Source: Tillus elongatus (Eukaryota; Arthropoda; Insecta; Coleoptera; Cleridae). Taken from it: a stretch of DNA of 64,000 bases. The stretch covers positions 65,040,946 through 65,104,945 of the forward strand of contig OZ023266.1 in the NCBI GenBank assembly GCA_964006375.1, in the 5' to 3' direction. The notes below the pieces were generated by a model, which was not told the origin of the DNA, made no database searches, and was given only the letters and a program-made list of their open reading frames with translations. The position numbers and the translations under genes are program-made. Each line of letters starts with the position of its first letter. Positions within the stretch are counted from its first letter, which is position 1. Positions 1-12,928 of this stretch are shown here, piece after piece.

Positions 1-273
1 ATTTGTGAGTCATTATGTTCTCCACTTTGCTAGAAAAGGGTTTTGAAGGTGTCGAAATAATATAAATTATTTCGATGCCTTCATTTCATTGGGCTCACAT
101 ACCTATTTAGTTATAATTTTGTAAATAAAAGTGGTAAGTGTGGGTTTGTGAGTCTACAACAAAGCGACCCTTATTTTCACCCGTTCCAAATAATTTATTA
201 GCTGTATTTTTTTTTGTAGAATGCATAGAATATACAAAAGAAGTTGATGCCCCAAGGCAAGTGTAATTATAAC

Positions 274-841
274 AAAACGTACGTGTAACGGGCAGTGGTG
301 GCAGTCCAACAAGGGACCATGTCCATGCGTAAAGCCACTCAGCAATTTGGAGTACCGCACTACATATTTAGAGGCTATATCACAAAACTGATTCTCTAAA
401 ATATGGGCGACAACCTGTGCTAAATGAAGAACAAGAAGCGTGCATTGTAGAATACCTTCAAATATACGCAGAGTGGGGTTTTCCTGTAGAAGCAAATGAG
501 GTCAGGGGATTCGTTCAACAATATCTCAACATGCGAGGGCTGACTGAAAAAAGGATCAGAAACAATCTTCCAGGCCTAGAATTGTTTAAATCATTCATGA
601 GAAGACACCCAAAATTAACGATTAAATTAGCGGAGGATACCAAGCGGGTTAGAGCTGTAATAAGTGACGAAATGATACAGGAATATTTTCTGTCTCTAAA
701 GCAATCCATAGCAGATACCCCTTTTTTCAACATTACTAATTACGACGAAACACGAATGTTGTGGATTACCCAGGATCTGTTAAAGTAGTCACAAAATTAG
801 TTCTTTGTGATACTATCATCCATAATACTGTTAGAGTTTAA
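274..841 (+). pseudogene. pogo/Tigger-like (CENP-B type) transposase remnant, copy 1
   Basis: A decayed DNA transposase of the pogo/Tigger group, whose members cut and paste at TA sites in the nucleus. From about 292 the frame reads a psq-type helix-turn-helix (motifs GTMSMRKA and QQFGVP), then breaks. A second open frame from 417 to 788 encodes a CENP-B-like DNA-binding region (LNEEQE, then FMRRHPKLTIKLAE). It ends at NYDET, which corresponds to the first catalytic aspartate of DDE_1 transposases. A frameshift just after NYDET moves the continuing similarity (DYPGSVKVVTK) into another frame that stops at 841. The second and third catalytic acids are absent, as are terminal inverted repeats. 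It is non-functional and carried inside the 3106-bp tandem unit. Confidence 0.8.
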
Positions 842-1527
842 AATACACATGTTTAAGTCTTTTTTATGACCTCATCAGTAAGACCGATAGAAATAGTTTG
901 TGTTTAATTGTTATCTTTTACATGTTTCTTAGACTGATTTTGGCTTAAATGTCATAAGGGTTTTTAAAAGACAAATGTGTTTCTTCTTTTGTTAAATTTA
1001 AATCCAAATATGCTTTCTTGTACCTTCTCGTTTGATTCGCTTTACACAGTAATAGTAAAACGAACAAGCCGCCAATTTAGGCGGGTAATCTACTTTATAC
1101 CACAATTCTGGGTAAAGTGAACCAACGTTTGACCAAAAAAAGGCGGCCTGAATACTCAAAAAGGGTGAGTATATATAGTAAATTGCTCGGAAAACGTGTA
1201 TAAATATACATTTATTTTTTGCCCATATCCTTCTGTGGTGGTTCAAATGTAGCATTAAAAAACAGATTTTTTGATTCGCTTATCCCCATTTGACGGTATA
1301 CCAGATGGCAAAACACAAGGGTCAATGTATATTGGGAACATATTGTACAGGGTGAGCCAACGATTTAGTAAAGTAAGTTTGTTGTTTATAGGTAACATGT
1401 TTAAATAAAATGTAATATGGTTTCTAAGTGTACGCAGTTTTCCCTGTGGGTCCGGGGACTAACTAAAAGAATAGACGAAAAGTAACTGGAGGGAGACGGA
1501 GATTTATGAGGAGTGATGTGCACTCAT

Positions 1528-1970
1528 ATTTTGAGGCCTTTACTGTGAGCTCAGTAATGGACAATTTACTTCGCTTGGTTGTTACTCGGGAGCGATGTCC
1601 CAGACGATATCGCCTTGGGTTGAGCGCTGGCGGGTGTCATAACACGGAAGGGTTGAGATCTCTGATGGGTGGTATACAACTGGAGTTTGAGGCACCCACT
1701 GTGTGCTTCGAAATGGACGATCTCGCTTAGGTGATGCTCGGGAGCGGAACACGATGGGATGTCGCTTCGAGTCTAGCACTGGTGGGTGTCTGGTCTAGAC
1801 GAACACGGACGAGAGTTGAGATCTTTAGGGGTGGATTACAACTGGAGATTGATGCCTCTTCTGTGAGTTTCTAAATAGGCCAAGGGCCTCAATTGGATGC
1901 TGCTCGGGTACGGGACTTCTTGATACCGCCTCGAGTCAAACACTGACTGATGTCACCTAAGAACGACCGT
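1528..1970. repeat. degenerate ~160-bp minisatellite inside tandem unit 1
   Basis: About 2.7 diverged copies of a 156-162 bp motif. Landmarks recurring in each copy are TGTGAG or TGTGTG near 1543, 1699 and 1861, then a CTCGGGAGCG-like box, GTTGAGATC and a TACAACTGGAG box. It is more GC-rich than the surroundings. The short open frames here do not resemble any protein family I recognise and are explained by the repeat. Confidence 0.7.
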
Positions 1971-3379
1971 TTGAATAGTTGAACAAATTCCCGGCAAAAC
2001 CTTAAATTGTAGACACAGGAGGTGAGACGTCAGGAAACAAGGGTGAGATCTGAACCAACAGCACGCTGGCTTGAGAGGAGTCGAAGCCGGCACGTTGCCA
2101 TGTGAACAGCATTTAGTTGCGGTGGCTAAAAATTATCTTGAAAGGGGTGATAAAATCCTTTCTGTTATCTATACTATCTAATAATGATTGTCAGTGATTG
2201 TTTGAAATGTTTTAAGCGGCTTTTGAATTTAAATAAACGCCGTGTTTAGCATAAAAACGCGAGTTAACAGTGATCCTTTTTTTTCCGACCTGGTGTATTT
2301 CTTGCGTTAATCAGAAAGAGTTTCTGAGCATTAGCGAGTTTTGAGTCAATTGGCAGTAAATTTCACTTGAGTCAATTTATGTTTTAATTGTTGATTGAAA
2401 AGTTTTCGTCAAAGTAATTCAGCGTATCGACACAGGGAATAAATTGTCTCCTAGTATTTGAGCAACAAAATCCACCGGCCCAATAACCGCTAATGGGAAG
2501 TACCAACCACTCTCTCCAGCATTCCCTCTCTTATTGAAGTTTGTGAGTTTGTGTCAGGCACTGATCGCAGGGTCATCAGGTAACTCAATGCAGGAGGACT
2601 TGGTGAGTCGATATAAATCCTGGGTTTGTACAGACCTTTTGCCCATGATTATGCATTTTGCCCTGTTGTTACAACGCTTTACTAGTTCCAGCCAATGTAT
2701 AATAATGAAATTGAAGCGTATTATCCGGGTATAATGTTAAATGGAACCAGAATCATGAGGTTACTGGACCTACATCATTCATGGGGCCGAAGTAACCTAA
2801 TTATAGAAGAGTTTCGCCAGCTTTGAATTCCCGCCAATTCTGTAATGGAAGCCCTAGACCTGCTCCAAGATTTAAAAAAGTCGTGCTGCAAACACACGTT
2901 AAGTAACTATAATCTGTGTACTCTATTCTAAATTTTGCTTTATAATTAACAAATTTTAACTTCATTTTAAAAAATTGCTACAAGATATAATTGTATCTTT
3001 ATTGCTAAACTTTTAGTGCTTTTAATAAAATATATATACTGAGTCTACTGAGTCTTCCTCAATAGCATATGCAAAGATAATGGCGAGAAGCTACGTCTTT
3101 GAATTGATTTGTGAGTCATTATGTTCTCCACTTTGCTAGAAAAGGGTTTTGAAGGTGTCGAAATAATATAAATTATTTCGATGCCTTCATTTCATTGGGC
3201 TCACATACCTATTTAGTTATAATTTTGTAAATAAAAGTGGTAAGTGTGGGTTTGTGAGTCTACAACAAAGCGACCCTTATTTTCACCCGTTCCAAATAAT
3301 TTATTAGCTGTATTTTTTTTTGTAGAATGCATAGAATATACAAAAGAAGTTGATGCCCCAAGGCAAGTGTAATTATAAC

Positions 3380-3947
3380 AAAACATACGTGTAACGGGCA
3401 GTGGTGGCAGTCCAACAAGGGACCATGTCCATGCGTAAAGCCACTCAGCAATTTGGAGTACCGCACTACATATTTAGAGGCTATATCACAAAACTGATTC
3501 TCTAAAATATGGGCGACAACCTGTGCTAAATGAAGAACAAGAAGCGTGCATTGTAGAATACCTTCAAATATACGCAGAGTGGGGTTTTCCCGTAGAAGCA
3601 AATGAGGTCAGGGGATTCGTTCAACAATATCTCAACATGCGAGGGCTGACTGAAAAAAGGATCAGAAACAATCTTCCAGGCCTAGAATTGTTTAAATCAT
3701 TCATGAGAAGACACCCAAAATTAACGATTAAATTAGCGGAGGATACCAAGCGGGTTAGAGCTGTAATAAGTGACGAAATGATACAGGAATATTTTCTGTC
3801 TCTAAAGCAATCCATAGCAGATACCCCTTTTTTCAACATTACTAATTACGACGAAACACGAATGTTGTGGATTACCCAGGATCTGTTAAAGTAGTCACAA
3901 AATTAGTTCTTTGTGATACTATCATCCATAATACTGTTAGAGTTTAA
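3380..3947 (+). pseudogene. pogo/Tigger-like transposase remnant, copy 2
   Basis: This is the counterpart of the remnant at 274-841, offset by exactly 3106 bp, with the same internal stop, the same frameshift after NYDET and the same truncation. Shared lesions show that the transposase was already dead before the unit was duplicated. The open central part spans 3523-3894. The substitutions between the copies (near 3383 and 3592) do not restore the frame. Confidence 0.8.
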
Positions 3948-4633
3948 AATACACATGTTTAAGTCTTTTTTATGACCTCATCAGTAAGACCGATAGAAAT
4001 AGTTTGTGTTTAATTGTTATCTTTTACATGTTTCTTAGACTGATTTTGGCTTAAATGTCATAAGGGTTTTTAAAAGACAAATGTGTTTCTTCTTTTGTTA
4101 AATTTAAATCCAAATATGCTTTCTTGTACCTTCTCGTTTGATTCGCTTTACACAGTAATAGTAAAACGAACAAGCCGCCAATTTAGGCGGGTAATCTACT
4201 TTATACCACAATTCTGGGTAAAGTGAACCAACGTTTGACCAAAAAAAGGCGGCCTGAATACTCAAAAAGGGTGAATATATATAGTAAATTGCTCGGAAAA
4301 CGTGTATAAATATACATTTATTTTTTGCCCATATCCTTCTGTGGTGGTTCAAATGTAGCATTAAAAAACAGATTTTTTGATTCGCTTATCCCCATTTGAC
4401 GGTATACCAGATGGCAAAACACAAGGGTCAATGTATATTGGGAACATATTGTACAGGGTGAGCCAACGATTTAGTAAAGTAAGTTTGTTGTTTATAGGTA
4501 ACATGTTTAAATAAAATGTAATATGGTTTCTAAGTGTACGCAGTTTTCCCTGTGGGTCCGGGGACTAACTAAAAGAATAGACGAAAAGTAACTGGAGGGA
4601 GACGGAGATTTATGAGGAGTGATGTGCACTCAT

Positions 4634-5076
4634 ATTTTGAGGCCTTTACTGTGAGCTCAGTAATGGACAATTTACTTCGCTTGGTTGTTACTCGGGAGCG
4701 ATGTCCCAGACGATATCGCCTTGGGTTGAGCGCTGGCGGGTGTCATAACACGGAAGGGTTGAGATCTCTGATGGGTGGTATACAACTGGAGTTTGAGGCA
4801 CCCACTGTGTGCTTCGAAATGGACGATCTCGCTTAGGTGATGCTCGGGAGCGGAACACGATGGGATGTCGCTTCGAGTCTAGCACTGGTGGGTGTCTGGT
4901 CTAGACGAACACGGACGAGAGTTGAGATCTTTAGGGGTGGATTACAACTGGAGATTGATGCCTCTTCTGTGAGTTTCTAAATAGGCAAAGGACCTCAATT
5001 GGATGCTGCTCGGGTACGGGACTTCTTGATACCGCCTCGAGTCAAACACTGACTGATGTCACCTAAGAACGACCGT
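4634..5076. repeat. degenerate ~160-bp minisatellite inside tandem unit 2
   Basis: Same minisatellite as at 1528-1970, duplicated with the 3106-bp unit. It carries a few private substitutions near 4984-4990 and none that changes the repeat structure. Confidence 0.7.
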
Positions 5077-5727
5077 TTGAATAGTTGAACAAATTCCCGA
5101 CAAAACCTTAAATTGTAGACACAGGAGGTGAGACGTCAGGAAACAAGGGTGAGATCTGAACCAACAGCACGCTGGCTTGAGAGGAGTCGAAGCCGGCACG
5201 TTGCCATGTGAACAGCATTTAGTTGCGGTGGCTAAAAATTATCTTGAAAGGGGTGATAAAATCCTTTCTGTTATCTATACTATCTAATAATGATTGTCAG
5301 TGATTGTTTGAAATGTTTTAAGCGGCTTTTGAATTTAAATAAACGCCGTGTTTAGCATAAAAACGCGAGTTAACAGTGATCCTTTTTTTTCCGACCTGGT
5401 GTATTTCTTGCGTTAATCAGAAAGAGTTTCTGAGCATTAGCGAGTTTTGAGTCAATTGGCAGTAAATTTCACTTGAGTCAATTTATGTTTTAATTGTTGA
5501 TTGAAAAGTTTTCGTCAAAGTAATTCAGCGTATCGACACAGGGAATAAATTGTCTCCTAGTATTTGAGCAACAAAATCCACCGGCCCAATAACCGCTAAT
5601 GGGAAGTACCAACCACTCTCTCCAGCATTCCCTCTCTTATTGAAGTTTGTGAGTTTGTGTCAGGCACTGATCGCAGGGTCATCAGGTAACTCAATGCAGG
5701 AGGACTTGGTGAGTCGATATAAATCCT

Positions 5728-8214
5728 ATCTCTATAAACCAGCAGAATTTCTCAAGCAGCAATCTAATATTTGAACCCTTACAACTTGAACTTTCAAAAT
5801 AACGTAAACAAACTTGAACCTAAACAGTGTCAGGGAGGTGCTGTAAGGGTAACTGCAAATTTTCTGTTAATCTTAGAATTTTGTCAATTTTGTGAATTTA
5901 AATACATATTTCCTGAAATTGTAATTAGCAAATTTCGTCTGTAGAATATCTAACCTGTACATTCTTTTTAATATCTTTCATTTTCAATCATAAATGTAGA
6001 AATTTCACGTAGGAATATTTTTTAAATGGAGCCTCACTCAAAAAACTGGCCAGTTGACTCATTGAAAAATTAGGCGAATTGATTGACAAACGTTGAGTAA
6101 TTTACCTAATAATTTGTGTTTGCTTTCGAGCTGTAAAATACAGCATTTGATTTTTAATATACCTCAGGTAGCTAATATTAATGTTTTAGTAACCTACAAC
6201 CATTTTTTTATCTTATTATTTTGTTATCTGCATGTGCAATGAAAATTTCTTTTTCTTGAAGTTCTTGCTGTTTATTTGATTTCTATTTGTGTACGATTAA
6301 TGTTTATTTGAGATTTACCAACCATGTTTATTTAATTTTGTTTGCTATTCCAAATTAATTTATATGAATAAATTCAATATTTTTGTTACATTAACATATC
6401 TGTTTAATTGAAAAGTAATTTCTAACCAATATTTCTCACATTTGACGGCGACACAATAACTAATTCTGACTAACTTTTTCCGAGATATCTACAACTTAAA
6501 GTAACCAGGTTCTGATCAGGGGATCCAACAAATGTGGGATTTCTGATAGAACAACTCAGAACTAGGTAAGTAGTAAGCTTTATTTCTTAACATCTTGTGA
6601 CCCTACCAGTGTTTCTCATCTTGCAAATAATAAAATCTGATAGACAGATACATTAGGTTAGAGTTCAACAGACAATGGTGTTCTCACTACCAACCGGATT
6701 TAGATCCACTCGAGGTCAATCTTTAGATAACAACTTTTCTGCTTACTATATCATACTACATTATATTGGATATATATAGATAGTATAAACGTTTTGTTTG
6801 AAGGAGGTTACAAAATGTAAAAAAATATAGGTATAGAATATACTTAAGAAAAATTGTGATGATTCTAAATCTCTTTAATACAACACAAATATATAAGGTG
6901 TTCCATTTAAATAAAGTTTCTTTTAAATTTCAAATTTCGCAGGTCTGAACATATATTTTAAACATCCTGTCATTTCTATTTCAAATATTTTGTAGGCAGA
7001 ACAAGAGCTTTCACTTAGTGTTAGATTGGTCAAAATGCAAAAGTTTTTTTAACAAAATACAGGTCAGTACACAATAATTTTTTAAATGTGAAATTCTAAT
7101 TATTTAACAGACCATAAGCTTTACATATATCAAACCTATAATAATAATGCTTTATAATTACACGTAGGATTGAAAAATCGCATAATATACAGGTGTTCCA
7201 TAAAAAATACCAACTTTGTACTGTCCTGCTTTTTTGACACACTCTGCACAGTCCTAAGTAGTTTTAGAATGCGCACACTTAGTAACCATATAATATAATA
7301 TATACATTTTATTTTAAAAGTTTACCTATAAACGACAAGCTTACTTTATTCAATAGTGGATCTAGTGTATGGATGTCTATATCATGTGTCCATTTATTCA
7401 CAGTCCTTGTTTCTGTAGTAGACGCTTTGTAATTTTGTCTAATTATGCTGCTCACTGATTTAGATTAAAATAGTGAAACTTGCCCGATGCTAGAGAAATG
7501 TATATGGAATTAAAGATAGAATACTGTAATGAGTTTTGAGTTGATTACCACATACGTATATGTTCAGTAAACTTATCGATTATATGTTGGGTTAAAGTAA
7601 TAAAGTGGAATATCGTGACCAGATATCTAGATACGTCTGGCTAAAAATAGCTCGCTGTCGGTCATCTTCAATGAAATATAGGATTTCTCTTGGTCAAGGG
7701 TTGTTAGCAGAATCTCTCAAGACACAATAACACACAAGCGTTTAAATGTTCCATTATCGTATCGGCCGCAGGATTTGATTGGGAATAGATACAAAACCGC
7801 ATAAAAGGGGTCGCTGATAAATATAGGGTGAGATTTAGCTATTTGTTTGCCAATGGAAAATGCCCCTGTTAATGATCCTTGCGATAACGGAGACCGTTGT
7901 GTTGACTATTCGAGGCCTGTAATATCACGGTTATAGAAAATGTGTTAGTGTCTCTAAAGTCATTAGTGAAAATTATACAGGATGTGGCAAACCACGGATA
8001 CCGGATCCTAGTACCCAAGCTATTGTTTCTTCAATCGAGAAAATCGCAAAATACACATTACAAAATTATTTTTAATTAAACAGGCTCTTCGTCAGTGCGG
8101 TATACAAAATAAATACGTATTTCTAAATACTATGCTACGTATTTTATTACGTTTTTAAACGATTTTATTAGGGTTCACAGCTGCATGACAATCAAATCTT
8201 GTAGTTTTAGTGAA
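5728..8214. other. AT-rich intergenic DNA, no gene seen
   Basis: I see no coding region, RNA gene or complete mobile element here. The only structured piece is about 7240-7345, whose reverse complement resembles 1365-1450 of the tandem unit (shared box TTTATAGGTAA followed by AATAAAATGTA and a CTAAGTGTGCGCA-like end). That marks an old dispersed repeat present in opposite orientations. Confidence 0.6.
7240..7345 (-). repeat. dispersed repeat related to 1365-1450
   Basis: Read on the minus strand this stretch aligns with about 1365-1450 (and 4471-4556): AAAGTAAG, then TTTATAGGTAA, AATAAAATGTA, ATATGGTT and CTAAGTGTRCGCA occur in the same order and spacing. It is non-coding. It may be the end of an unrecognised transposon, because ACAGGGTGAGCC, a common terminal-type motif, lies just upstream of the first copy. 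Confidence 0.5.
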
Positions 8215-9470
<1,256 letters not shown>

Positions 9471-11083
9471 ACAGCAAATACTATATAATGACAATACGGG
9501 ATACTCCTATGCTTTAGAATTGGTGATATTTGTGACAAGTACACTAGCGCCATTCGCGTGAAGTACTGAAAACTGAGCGGGTAATTTAAATTGTATATTT
9601 ACCTGCATATTCTTAATTTAGACAATTGGTTTATTATAGATGAATATAAAAACTTGTACATGACAAAACAATGAAAATCTTGTGATTATATAGTTATAAA
9701 TAGAATTTGTATCAACAATCAGCTTGAAACCTAAATCAATTCAGCATAAATATTTCTGCAAATTTCTCTTACCCATAATCTTATTTCATCATAATTTAAA
9801 GTACTACCTTAAAACCTTCGTTAAACCACTTTTTCAAGGGTAGGTATAGGAATATACTGAAAGCTGTTTCTGAGGATATTAGGTTACAATCTGTACTTAC
9901 CTATAAATAATTGTACCTATAAATATTGTATATAATAATGGTAGCACAGTACTCAATTTGCTATATCTCTACATGAAAACTGTCTTATTAATCTAATATT
10001 ATAAAATATGTAACTGATATACTTAGTACATAATTAAGAAATTGTACAGATGAAAGGTGAGACTAACTCTTACTTCCGTGAATAAATCTAATAAAGGGCT
10101 TAATCTGTTATTTCTACTTGTTTCTTTAAAAACTTGCCTTGGGAAAATAATTAAAAGTCTTTATCAAGTAAAATAATTTTAAACGTGAAAAAATGTGACA
10201 ATTTATGCCATGCTGAAATAAAAAAGGACACAAAAGAATATAGGAAAACAGTTTTCTTATATCATTTATTATTAATGCAAAACTTTTTTGCCTTGATATT
10301 TCTTTTTTTTTGGTGCACTGGAAGACAAGTTATGATTGAAACCTTTCAACCATCCGTTTATGAAGTTTATCTATAAATAGGGACATGATGGTAAATATTA
10401 CACAATAAATTATCTTCTGCGAACTGTACATATTGGAATAAAAGTGTTTCTGAATTTGTCTTCTGCTTCAAATCATATTCACGTTTCGCCATCCTTTGGA
10501 AAGCTATGAAATGTCTTTGATAGATTTCGCACGTTATAATTCGCACAATTATAGATTTCACGTACCCAATCACTAACATTCATTGTAAAAAACACAGCCC
10601 AAACTTAATTATACACAGTTAAACACCAGCAATTGCTAGTGTTACACGTTCTCTAACGACGTAACATCAGTATTATCCACTAGGGGCGCTGATATTCTTG
10701 AATAACGAAATCAGCCGGATTGTTCTCTATTGTCATTATATAGTATTTGCTAACAGGAAACCCATAAAGTTTAGGCTCGTGTGACTCACAATACAAATAA
10801 CCAGGGATATGGTAATACGGCTACCTATTTTTTGAACTGTCACTCGCATGATGTCATGTGGAGAGTCCAGTGCAACAGAATAATAGTGTGCTGTCGTACA
10901 GTGGAGTTTGGCGTTTCGTCACATCTTATAACTTATTAACAAACTACATATTTTAGTAATATTTACTTGGCTTGTGTTTATATATGTAATATGAAAAAAA
11001 GTGAAGTCATTGAATTTAGTGATGTATTCTGTATTATCTGAAAAAGACATTATATACGAAGTGGAGTGTCATTTGAACCGCAT
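9471..11083. other. AT-rich DNA, no gene seen
   Basis: No protein similarity, RNA gene or element end is recognisable. Open frames of 60-70 codons (for example 10185-10376) have AT-driven composition and no family motifs. Confidence 0.5.
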
Positions 11084-11640
11084 TATATCATGATATAATG
11101 ACTTAGAAGAGATATGGTATTGCGCATATGCCCCGCCCCCTCCTATGACGTCACGCGGTGAGTAACGTTATAGAAGTCCAACTACACACTTAAAACAAAG
11201 TCATTCGCAATCAAAAAGTTTCTATACGTCAGTTTATTGCGGTTGAAGTTAAGCCTATATTGTCTTTTTCAAATAATATAGATCGCAGCACTAAATTTAA
11301 TCTTTTTCATTTTTATTACTTCCAACTGTATGCACTTAAATATTAATAAAATACGTAATTTGTTAAGAGGATGTGATGAAACGTCAAACCTCACTACACG
11401 ACAGCATATTATTGTTACATTGGACTCACCACTTGACACCATGCGCGTGACAGGTCTAAAAATAGGTAGTCGGAATATCATATCTCTCGTTATTTGTATC
11501 ATGGCATTATAATGACCTAGAAATTTAGTGATTTCAAATAACCTTGTTTCAAGTGAGTGCTGTTGGACTTCTATGACGTCACTCTCCACGTGACGTTATA
11601 GAAGGGGCGAGGCATATGCGCATCATGATATAATGACTTT
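11084..11640. mobile_element. inverted-repeat (MITE-like) element, copy 1
   Basis: Arms of about 80-90 bp in inverted orientation (11127-11207 against 11540-11622) share GCGCATATGCC, a CGCCCC box, a GACGTCA box and TAGAAGTCCAAC. Between them is about 330 bp of AT-rich DNA without a transposase. A perfect 20-bp palindrome (CATTATATCATGATATAATG) sits at the left edge, and the same ATGATATAATG follows the right arm. TGACGTCA, the palindromic CREB/ATF site, occurs at 11146 and 11574. A non-autonomous DNA transposon is the simplest reading; the superfamily is unknown. Confidence 0.65.
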
Positions 11641-12080
11641 GAAGAGATATGATATTGCGCATATGCCCCGCCCCCTCCTATGACGTCACATGGTGGTAAT
11701 GTTACAGAAGTCCAACTACACACTTAAAACAAAGTTATTCGCAATCAAACAGTTTCTATACGTCAGTTTAATGCTGTTAAATTTACGCCTATATTGTCTC
11801 TTTCAGATAATATATATCGCAGCACTAGATTTAATCTTTTTCATTTTTATTACTTCTAACTGTATGCACTTAAATATTAGTAAAATACGTAATTTGTTAA
11901 GAGGTTGTGATAAAACTTCAGACCCCACTGCACGACAGCATATTATTGTTGCATTGGACTCACCACTTGACACCATGCGTGAGACAGGTCTAAAAATAGG
12001 TAGTCTGAATATCATATCTCTCGTTATTTGTATCATGTATGCGCATTATCATATCATTGCGTCATTATATCATGTGTTTG
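11622..12080. mobile_element. inverted-repeat (MITE-like) element, copy 2, right arm lost
   Basis: A direct repeat of the element at 11084, offset by about 535 bp and roughly 90 percent identical by eye. The left arm is intact (GCGCATATGCC near 11656, TGACGTCA at 11681), the AT-rich middle is conserved, but only a stub of the right arm (TATGCGCATTATCATATCA near 12029) remains. Open frames across both copies are not conserved as protein. Confidence 0.6.
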
Positions 12081-12928
12081 ACTTACCTTAGTAAGTCCTT
12101 TTGTTACATTATGTGAGGAGGAGGGTCAAATAGTGAAAGAGGGAGATGGTCATACGCAATCTTCAATCTTGTTCATCCATTTTTAATTGTAACAATACAA
12201 TATTACCCAGTGATGATACAATATTATGGTACCATCGCACTTGCATAATGATGTAGAAGGGATGCGGTTATAGAGACTACATAATGATTAACGGTACGTC
12301 CATCAAGTAAATAATATTACACCAGATCGAATTATGCAGAAATGGTTTGATATTTAGATTTGATATCTAACGGGGTTGAATTATACATAGATACTCCAGT
12401 TTTGATATGTTTTATTTATCTTGTGCGACTGGTGTTCGTCAGAGGCCGCCATCTTCATTTTTTTTTAACATGAAGCTTGGTTTAATATTGTGTCATTTGG
12501 TAGGCACTTAATTCAAAAATACTATAAGGTCGTTTATTATAAAATAATCTAGAAAATTAACAAATTAAACTGATACTTCAAGTGAACATAACAAATGTTG
12601 AGAATTCAACTACTTAATTGGCGAAAACTACAATACCTGCTCAAGTTGTTGGACATTCTAGTCTTAAGTTATATAACCAAAAGCGCGCGATGCATTATGC
12701 AGATATGTTAAAGCAATATCTATAATCGCAATTCTAAATCCAGATTCAAACTAGCAAGTCATTTAATCGGACCCCTTTTTCAAATCGATTGCCCTGAGAA
12801 ATGGTGCTTTAAAAGTACACGATCTGACCGCTTTGGCGTGGAGCAACATCTTGTTGATACCAGACATCTTGACACGAGGCTGGCGGATTTATTGGATTTG
12901 GTTTAATCTCTTTTATTTTTAGTATTTT
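12081..12928. other. AT-rich DNA, no gene seen
   Basis: No element end, coding similarity or RNA gene recognised. A short less AT-rich patch at about 12770-12900 gives no protein I can name. Confidence 0.45.

Larger units (their letters stand above)
1..3106. repeat. 3106-bp tandem unit, copy 1
   Basis: Position n and position n+3106 match almost base for base from 1 to 2621. The window opens inside this unit, so the array may extend upstream. Each unit holds a pogo-like transposase remnant near its start, a short degenerate 160-bp minisatellite near its middle, and AT-rich filler. Only about six substitutions separate the two copies (for example near 275, 487, 1165, 1878, 1884 and 1990), so the duplication is recent, or the two copies are being homogenised, or the assembly has duplicated a segment. 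Confidence 0.95.
3107..5727. repeat. 3106-bp tandem unit, copy 2 (truncated)
   Basis: This is the second copy of the tandem unit. Identity to copy 1 stops abruptly after 5727 (matching 2621), where the sequence changes to unrelated AT-rich DNA, so the last 485 bp of the unit are missing. The sharp break fits a recombination or array-end junction. No target-site duplication is visible. Confidence 0.95.

Noticed and set aside
154..495. 113-codon minus-strand frame overlapping the pogo-like remnant (repeated at 3260)
   Set aside because: Antisense shadow of the transposase region; the residue pattern has no family features and the protein similarity lies on the plus strand.
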